Source: Bacteroidales bacterium UBA4345 (GTDB lineage Bacteria > Bacteroidota > Bacteroidia > Bacteroidales > Paludibacteraceae). Taken from it: a stretch of DNA of 64,000 nucleotides. Below the pieces are notes generated by a model. That model was not told the origin of the DNA and did no database searches. It worked only from the letters and a program-made list of their open reading frames with translations. The DNA lies in contig DGTD01000108.1 of the NCBI GenBank assembly GCA_002396385.1, positions 21,811 through 85,810 of the forward strand. Reading direction: 5' to 3'. How positions within the stretch are numbered: the stretch's first letter is position 1; each line of letters starts with the position of its first letter. A program made the translations under genes and the position numbers. Shown piece after piece: positions 62,756-64,000 of the stretch.

Positions 62756-63387
62756 ATGAAGAAACGATGTCTTTACTTTTTTCCTGACTCAATCAGTTTT
62801 GGCAGATAAAATCATAACTTGGTCGGCAGATACAATTGATTGTAAGGTTGTAAAAGTTGGGACCAGTGTAATTGAATATAAAAAGTCGGTAAACTTAGAT
62901 GGCCCAATTTATGAAATTGGGAAATCTAAGGTGTCTACGATCTTTTATGACAATGGAGAATCAGATGTGTTCGATATAAATAAGACACCTAATGATTCGA
63001 AACTTAATGATATGCAAAAATCTCTCTCGTCAGGGTGTGTTGAACTTTTGCGGAATACATATTTTTATAAAGGAACATTAGCCAGGAAAAGTCCGAAAAA
63101 TCCTAATCGTCTGTTCCTCCTAAAAAGAACTCAGATAAAAAATGTTATGAATTGTGCCGACCCTATGTTGGGCGATAGGTATTACCATTTTTCTCGTATG
63201 CAAGGTGCGGGGGGACTTTGATTTTGTTGGATTGTTAACGACTAGTGGTGGGGTCACTTTAGCAGTTACTTCTGACTCTGTCGAAAGGAAATTTCTGGCG
63301 GGTTTGGGCGTGTCGACTCTAGGCGTCACTATGTGCTGCGCTGGCATCCCTCTTGCTGCTGTTGGCCGCTCTAGAAAATATAGGTAA
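62756..63387 (+). pseudogene. Bacteroidota-type secreted/membrane protein gene with two frameshifts
   Basis: Three frame segments make one protein. ATG 62756 starts MKKRCLYFF; dropping one T of the T6 run at 62777-62782 leads into LTQSVLADKIITWSADTID, a normal signal peptide and mature start. Dropping one G of the G6 run near 63209-63214 carries YYHFSRMQGAG into DFDFVGLLTTSGGVTLAVTS and a C-terminal membrane helix. The N-terminal KVVKVGTSVIEYKKSVNLDG and PIYEIGKSKVSTIFYDNGE form a domain common in Bacteroidota membrane proteins of unknown role. About 40 more in-frame codons follow the stop at 63385-63387. Decay or homopolymer error cannot be told apart here. Confidence 0.6.
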
Positions 63388-63780
63388 CTGAGACGTTTAA
63401 AGACGCTTGTAGAAGAAGGCAAAATTGGTTGTGAAGAGAGTGCGCAAGACCATATGTTCGTTTCATTAACTGCGAAAAAGAATGGACTGGGGCTGTTGCT
63501 TACATTCTAAATATAGAAAAAACGTAGATGTTAATTTTGTAAGGAGATTAGGTCCTTTTGATATATTCCCATTTCCCTTAAACACAGCGCTGTGATTCTC
63601 TAGTGAATCAAAACTGAAAAACTGTGACACGGAGAAACAACGTCAATCGAAAATTTAGATATTCTGTTTGAAAGTGTCCCCGTCATAATAATTATTGACT
63701 GGTCGCTGATTTTAAATTATTTTGTAAGTAGTTAAAAATCAGTTTGTATGTGATTTTTTATTAAAATAATTCCCCGAATA
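63388..63780. other. intergenic region before the rRNA promoter
   Basis: No gene with a start is seen. In-frame codons continue to 63510 after the preceding stop, possibly a gene remnant. The rest is A/T-rich spacer. Confidence 0.4.
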
Positions 63781-63781
63781 G

Positions 63782-63812
63782 TTTGCCAGTTCGGGAAAAA
63801 GGTCTAATTTTG
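63782..63812 (+). promoter_or_regulatory. rRNA operon promoter
   Basis: TTTG (63782-63785), 19-nt spacer, TAATTTTG (63805-63812): a full consensus match. The start is near 63818, about 170 nt before the 16S 5' end. The leader has a strong hairpin (GCCCCTGG/CCAGGGGGC, about 63840-63865) and an anti-termination boxA-like GATCTTTGAG. Confidence 0.8.
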
Positions 63813-63987
63813 CATCCGCTTTCGGGTTGTAAAGCCCGACGCCCCTGGGAAGCGTTCCAGGGGGCTCACGAGAAGAGAGATCTTTGAGGAAATTCCGATA
63901 GACTAAAGTAGCATAAGCAAGGTAGAAGTCAAACTAGATTTGACAATCCAAGCTCCCTGAAAAGGATAAAAAATAAAACATTTTTCA

Positions 63988-64000
63988 CAATGAAGAGTTT
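63988..64000 (+). rRNA. 16S ribosomal RNA (first bases only)
   Basis: The final bases, CAATGAAGAGTTT, are the conserved 5' end of bacterial 16S rRNA, which continues with GATCCTGGCTCAG outside the window. The upstream promoter and leader support this. Confidence 0.9.

Noticed and set aside
1..64000. tRNA genes, insertion sequences, prophage or integrative elements
   Set aside because: No T-loop GTTCRANTC context with a plausible cloverleaf, no transposase or integrase, and no element-sized terminal repeats were seen in any intergenic region.

Overview
The window is one chromosomal segment of an anaerobic member of the Bacteroidota, most likely order Bacteroidales. Support: many promoters have the Bacteroidota form (TTTG near -33, TAnnTTTG near -7); the proteins are typical of the group (SecDF fusion, LepB with large insertions, DUF3108, CHU_C and T9SS sorting domains, BspA-type leucine-rich repeats, a K+-type membrane pyrophosphatase, NADP-glutamate dehydrogenase); and the last bases are the 5' end of a 16S rRNA gene behind a typical rRNA promoter. 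Type IX secretion tails on two GH9 cellulases point to a cellulose-degrading lineage outside core Bacteroides. The genus cannot be named from the sequence.

Layout. 1-6.8 kb: two membrane proteins, a lipoprotein, a MORN-repeat protein with xseA-xseB, and a lipoprotein gene with a frameshifted signal peptide. 6.8-11.9 kb: dapB, lepB, then a DUF3108 protein and an NtrC-type AAA+ response regulator behind an apparent sigma-54 promoter. 11.9-19.5 kb (minus strand): SPOR protein, secreted protein, folE; panE-like reductase; secDF; a FemAB/GNAT-like protein. 19.5-30.3 kb (minus): a cellulose/T9SS cluster with two GH9 enzymes, an FGE-domain lipoprotein, a 1067-residue repeat protein with a CHU_C tail and an outer-membrane barrel. 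30.4-31.7 kb: a membrane-protein gene broken by a frameshift and a perfect 170-bp tandem duplication. 32-41 kb: hppA, ddh, gdhA, an esterase and a WG-repeat protein. 41-47.9 kb: coaX, an outer-membrane protein, a TPR protein, lptC, a CBS-domain protein and an aguB-like amidase. 48-53.4 kb: LolCE-like permease, aminotransferase, then the zapA-rny cluster. 53.5-64 kb: small RNAs, recG-ispD, a BspA-like protein flanked by twin small RNA genes, a U32 protein, a flippase, a putative micropeptide, a doubly frameshifted gene and the start of an rRNA operon.

The most interesting content is regulatory RNA. Three tandem ~97-100-nt transcription units (53.70-54.22 kb, minus strand) each have a -24/-12 element TGGCAC-N5-TTGTA (AGGCAC in one copy), an invariant A/U-rich middle and a strong terminator. 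The same element, with identical spacing, lies upstream of the operon encoding the sigma-54-type response regulator at 9.2 kb. This suggests a sigma-54 circuit that includes a redundant sRNA family, in the manner of Vibrio Qrr RNAs but without sequence kinship. Separately, two 107-bp copies differing at one base (57.5 and 58.7 kb), each ending in the same 13-bp terminator and preceded by a perfect TTGATnnnnATCAA palindrome, look like a duplicated small RNA under an FNR/CRP-type regulator. Other candidate RNAs lie on both sides of zapA and at 62 kb.

Three genes carry apparent homopolymer-length frameshifts (6.0, 31.2 and 62.8-63.2 kb). These may be real decay or sequencing error, so the affected products should be read cautiously.
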